From Cyathus striatus (taxonomy: Eukaryota > Basidiomycota > Agaricomycetes > Agaricales > Nidulariaceae), in the NCBI GenBank assembly GCA_025738555.1, contig JAOVFP010000007.1, positions 2,356,001 through 2,420,000 of the forward strand: DNA of 64,000 bases, in the 5' to 3' direction. Below, piece after piece: positions 60,850 through 64,000 of the stretch. The notes beneath the pieces were generated by a model, which searched no databases, was not told where the DNA came from, and saw nothing but the letters and a program-made list of their open reading frames with translations. How positions within the stretch are numbered: position 1 is the first letter of the stretch; every line of letters starts with the position of its first letter. Position numbers and translations under genes: made by a program.

Positions 60850-61199
60850 TTCCTTAAACCAAAATTTCATTCTAAGACTTCTTGACTCAATTGGATAAAC
60901 CTTCACCTAAAGTGCTGATTCAATTGAATTATTCAATAATACTTAGATGCTGGATGCTGTAGTAGGGTAACTAAGTAAATATACAATAGAGAAGTGTAGG
61001 TAGAACTGTCATTAAGCTGCTCTACATTTATGAGGTCCAGTTACATGGAAATATTGTGCTATCACTGTGGCTATGTTGATCTATGTAAGTCTATGGTGCA
61101 TTGACACAAGTCTATATGGACCAATATAAAGGGAACTTTCCAATAAGAGATATTACTGCTACATGAACTATGTAGCTCCATATTGTCATGTTTTTTTCC
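60850..61199 (+). repeat. NLR2 3' flank, duplicated downstream
   Basis: 60850-61015 (TTTCAT..CTTGACTCAATT, CCTTC.CCTAAAGTG, GTAGAACTGTCATTAAGCTG) recurs at 61550-61605 and 62145-62265. 61060-61199 resembles 6170-6300 near NLR1. Confidence 0.6.
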
Positions 61200-61545
61200 T
61201 GATGTAGATAAAGAGTATCCTGACACCCTTTCAGGTATTGTCAATCTTGCATGCACATATGGGGTCCTTGGAAAATGGAAGGGGACAGAGGAATTAGAAG
61301 TTTGAGCCCTAGAAATTAGAATCAGAGTACTAAGTAAAGAGCATCCTGACACCCTTTCAAGTATGATCAATCTTGCATGTACATATGGAGACCTTGGAAA
61401 ATGGAAAGAGGCAGAGGAATTAGGAGTATCATCACTAGAAATTAGTATCAGAGTTCTGGGGAAAGAGCACTCTAAAAACCTTAAGATTATGGCTAATCTT
61501 GCAAACACATATGGAAACACTGCAAAAATTAAAAAGGTTGAATAA
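61200..61545 (+). pseudogene. Orphan TPR remnant of an NLR gene
   Basis: About 2.7 units in the NLR frame: EYPDTLSGIVNLACTYGVLG, then a TGA (EVSTOP-ALEIR at about 61303), SKEHPDTLSSMINLACTYGD, and a terminal HSKNLKIMANLANTYGNTAK-like unit ending TAA. The following sequence (61546 on) resembles the NLR2 3' flank (60850 on). This is a tandem partial duplicate of the gene's 3' end that lost its NB-ARC. Confidence 0.75.
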
Positions 61546-61605
61546 TAGGAAGTGGTGGTTCAATAATCTAAAATTTCATATTAAATTTCCTTGACTCAAT
61601 TTATT

Positions 61606-62144
61606 TTGATGTCTATGTAATAATAATAAAGATAGGGCCAACAAGCAGGCCCGGGATAGCTAACTACTAAATTACTCATGTATTTAGAAATAAGAAACTG
61701 AGCGAGTAAGAAGTAAAGAAAAAGTGAAGAAATATGGGACACAATAAAAAGAGCAGGATGTTGAATAATGAAAGGATGATACCAGGCATACTAGGTAACC
61801 ATGTAAATAGATGAAAGCAAGGTGTAGCATGATATTTGCCAACATTTAGGCAGTTGAACAGGATGAAGTCATCGCACATAGAGTCCGCCAGCCCATGCAG
61901 AACCCAAACAGCGAATCATGCCTATCTGTCCACCTATCCACCTGGTCAATCGATGGCATGAACAAAAAATAGATGAAACAACATGTACGTCTGTTCAAAA
62001 TAAGGTAGTACTGGACCCTGATAATTGACGAATGAAACAGCGGTACATATTAGACTCAAGAGGGTAATATGTTTGTATATTTAAGATAATTGTAGTGTCA
62101 GTCGATGGGACAGGAATATACTTACTTCGGTACAATGAATCAGG
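61606..62144. mobile_element. Insertion in the duplicated 3' flank, includes an AAT-family left end
   Basis: The repeat alignment of the 3' flank breaks at about 61605 and resumes at about 62145. At 61637 the insert shows TAATAAT then AAAGATAGGGCCAACAAGCA, the left-end signature of the elements at 26848 and 34776. The matching right end is not found, so this is a truncated or decayed copy. Confidence 0.45.
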
Positions 62145-62379
62145 GTACAGCACCTTCGCCTAAAGTGTTTATTCAATTGAATTCAACAATACCCAGATAT
62201 TGTGGTAGGGTAACCAAGTAAATGTACAATAGAAAAGTGTGGGTAGAACTGTCATTAAGCTGTTGTATTTTTTTTTACGATTTTGGTTGTTGAGGCGCTG
62301 AAGCCTGAAAGAAGGACGACAAATTTGGACAAAATGAAAAGGCACAAGTGTCCTATTGTTCTCATATGGCATTCAGACC

Positions 62380-63990
62380 CACACTCCAAAGCTCCCGCAT
62401 AACACACTCAAACAGAGGCTGTGCATTAGCACTGTCATCCTCCGCTGGGCGCCGTTTTCGGAACCCACAGGCTCAGTGGGAACGCTGAGAAGGCGTTGAA
62501 ACGCTCATGCACAAGAACAGGGCGATGTGCTTCGATGGCAACTCATCCAGTGTCATTCTTGTACAGCTTGTACAGGTCTTTGTTCTTTGCCAGCTTTTTG
62601 CTTTATTACCTCGAGTGTACAGGCGACTTCGTTCCCCCCTCCCAACAACACCAACACTGCAACTCGACAATACCCGCTGCAAGAACTTACTTATCAGATA
62701 CGTTATCGAAGGAACAATAGGATAAGATAGGATAGGATAGGATAAGAATGAACAGTGTGTATTCTTTTCATTCGGAGCGTGGAGCAGAGATACTAATCTG
62801 ATCAACAGACGATCTGTTCCACGCATTCCCTGGCGCACGACAGCAAAACAGTTTCATCCCTCCTCCCTCTCAAGCTCAAGCACCGTACGTCCCCTCTCCT
62901 CTTCCCTCGATCTCATTCACACTCACACGATTCATCTACAGACCATGGTCAGCACCCCCAGGCGCACCGGGGCCTCAATCCGGCTGGCCCAACCCCACAT
63001 TCGGTCCCTCCACCTCAGCAGGCAACGCTCCTGCCCCACACTCGCCCTGGCCGCCCACATCCCCATCCCCATGGCAAGCGTCCTCTGCTCCCTGGAATGC
63101 CCCCTCCTCACCGTGGCATCAACCAACCTCCTGGCCAGCGCCACTCCATACACCGGCAAGCCCAAGCGTATGGGATATACCACCCCTCGTCTCCGCTCCC
63201 CCACTATCGCACTCCAACTCGGCCCCGGTACCGCGTTGGCTTGCTCCCCCTCCACAGAGTCCGTTTGCCAGGCCAGCGAGTGCTGGCGCGACGTTGGGTG
63301 AGGGTTCGTGGGGGAGGCAGGATGAGCCTCCTTGGGTGCAACACAATGGAGATATGGGAGGGGGAGGAGGAGGAGGAGGGGGGGTGTATCAGCCGATGTT
63401 CTTTGCTCCTCCTAACTCAGCGGGACTCCATCGATCTATAAGTGCGCCTTGGAGTCGGAGTCGAACGAGAGGCACAGACGCATTCAGCGAGGACAATCTC
63501 GCGAAGAGGCCTAGAGACTGGAGAGATGATTACACTGCTCCCTCTCTCCGAGGACGTTTTCGATTCCCCCTCAGAACACGCTCACGCTCTCGCTCGATAT
63601 CAGTGGCGCCTCGAGAAGCCAAATGTACAATATCGCCATACCTAGACACGGGAGGACAGCATAACATATCATACGACCTACGCCTCTCACCACCCCCCAG
63701 CATCCCCCAAATAACACTATTCCAACTAGCCCTTCTACCACCTCTTCAATCCCTCTCCTTAACCCACCCCCTCCTACCCTGGTCCATCCCTATACGCGCA
63801 TCAACTCCCTCGGGTATAACAATCTCCAACCTCCTCCTATGCCTGTACGAAGAACTTCAAGAACCTATTCGATAGGGGGAGTATTACACAGACGCAGTAG
63901 GTGGGAAGGAGAGGGAGGCACTGGGTCGCGCTGCGACTGTCCGATGTGCGGGTGATAGTGGGTTACTCGGACGCGGAGTCTTGAGAGTCG
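62380..63990 (-). repeat. Repeat A, copy 4 (inverted, CpG-rich)
   Basis: The reverse complement of 62770-62870 matches 785-910, that of 62935-63010 matches 560-640, and that of 63370-63690 matches about 1-260 and 17110-17380. The open frames through this GC-rich sequence (e.g. 62945-63301, 63294-63875) overlap heavily on both strands and frames and have no domain, so I do not call genes. Confidence 0.55.
62717..62746 (+). repeat. (GATAG) microsatellite
   Basis: Short run of GATAAGATAGGATAGGATAG type, about six pentamer units. Confidence 0.8.
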
Positions 63991-64000
63991 ATTTTTTGGG

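Noticed and set aside
62945..63875. GC-rich Arg/Pro-rich frames as genes
   Set aside because: Heavily overlapping frames on both strands in a repeat whose other copies are not open. No domain or intron signals.

Overview
The window looks like TE-packed nuclear DNA of a mushroom-forming basidiomycete (Agaricomycetes). This is inferred from the short (about 50-60 nt) GT-AG introns, the STAND/NLR genes with kinesin-light-chain-type TPR tails, and a CACTA-like transposon whose protein set is familiar from agaricomycete genomes. I see no rRNA, tRNA or ordinary metabolic gene. The only intact host-type genes are two paralogous NB-ARC/TPR (NLR-like) genes near the two ends, both on the + strand: 2308-5151 (912 aa) and 58512-60846 (740 aa). 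They share a three-exon structure, intron phases, TATA-box spacing and upstream sequence, so they are a segmental duplication that includes at least about 300 bp of promoter. The upstream sequence also carries a dispersed GC-rich repeat (here called repeat A; copies at 1-1990, 16990-17912 joined to 31208-32110, 52660-55300 with 57950-58180, and inverted at 62380-63990).

Most of the remaining sequence is nested transposons whose ends can be read directly from inverted repeats and target-site duplications (TSDs). (1) 6626-15195: 8.57 kb, 8-bp TSD, with a broken DDE integrase-like transposase, a spliced gene of unknown function, and a nested satellite-bearing element at 10818-12600. (2) 17913-31207: 13.3 kb, 9-bp TSD, splitting a copy of repeat A; it holds another element (22649-30516) made of 102-bp repeats and a minisatellite, which has itself received two LTR-like insertions (24297-25687, 25903-26668), a small TIR element (23201-24288) and a 3.4-kb insertion (26848-30211). 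(3) 34776-36655: sibling of the 3.4-kb element. (4) 36671-51574: a 14.9-kb CACTA/EnSpm-like element with about 450-bp TIRs, a 3-bp TSD and six recognisable, mostly broken genes (Tnp2-like transposase, coiled-coil/Cys-cluster accessory protein, Cys-rich protein, WD40 protein, and two agaricomycete TE-associated proteins). (5) 56463-57798: 1.34 kb with near-identical 320-bp TIRs and a 9-bp TSD, inserted in the end of a MITE.

Two signals cut across this layout. First, CpG content is a mosaic: the bodies of both NLR genes and the older elements are almost free of CG, while young insertions, NLR promoters and the CACTA element keep it. Several stops in the CACTA genes are TGA at positions where CGA is the likely ancestral codon. 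This fits methylation-driven C-to-T decay. Second, a small hairpin motif (9-nt arms, 5-nt loop) recurs at least a dozen times in two unrelated elements, with arms that differ between copies while staying self-complementary. I consider this motif the best candidate for something undescribed.
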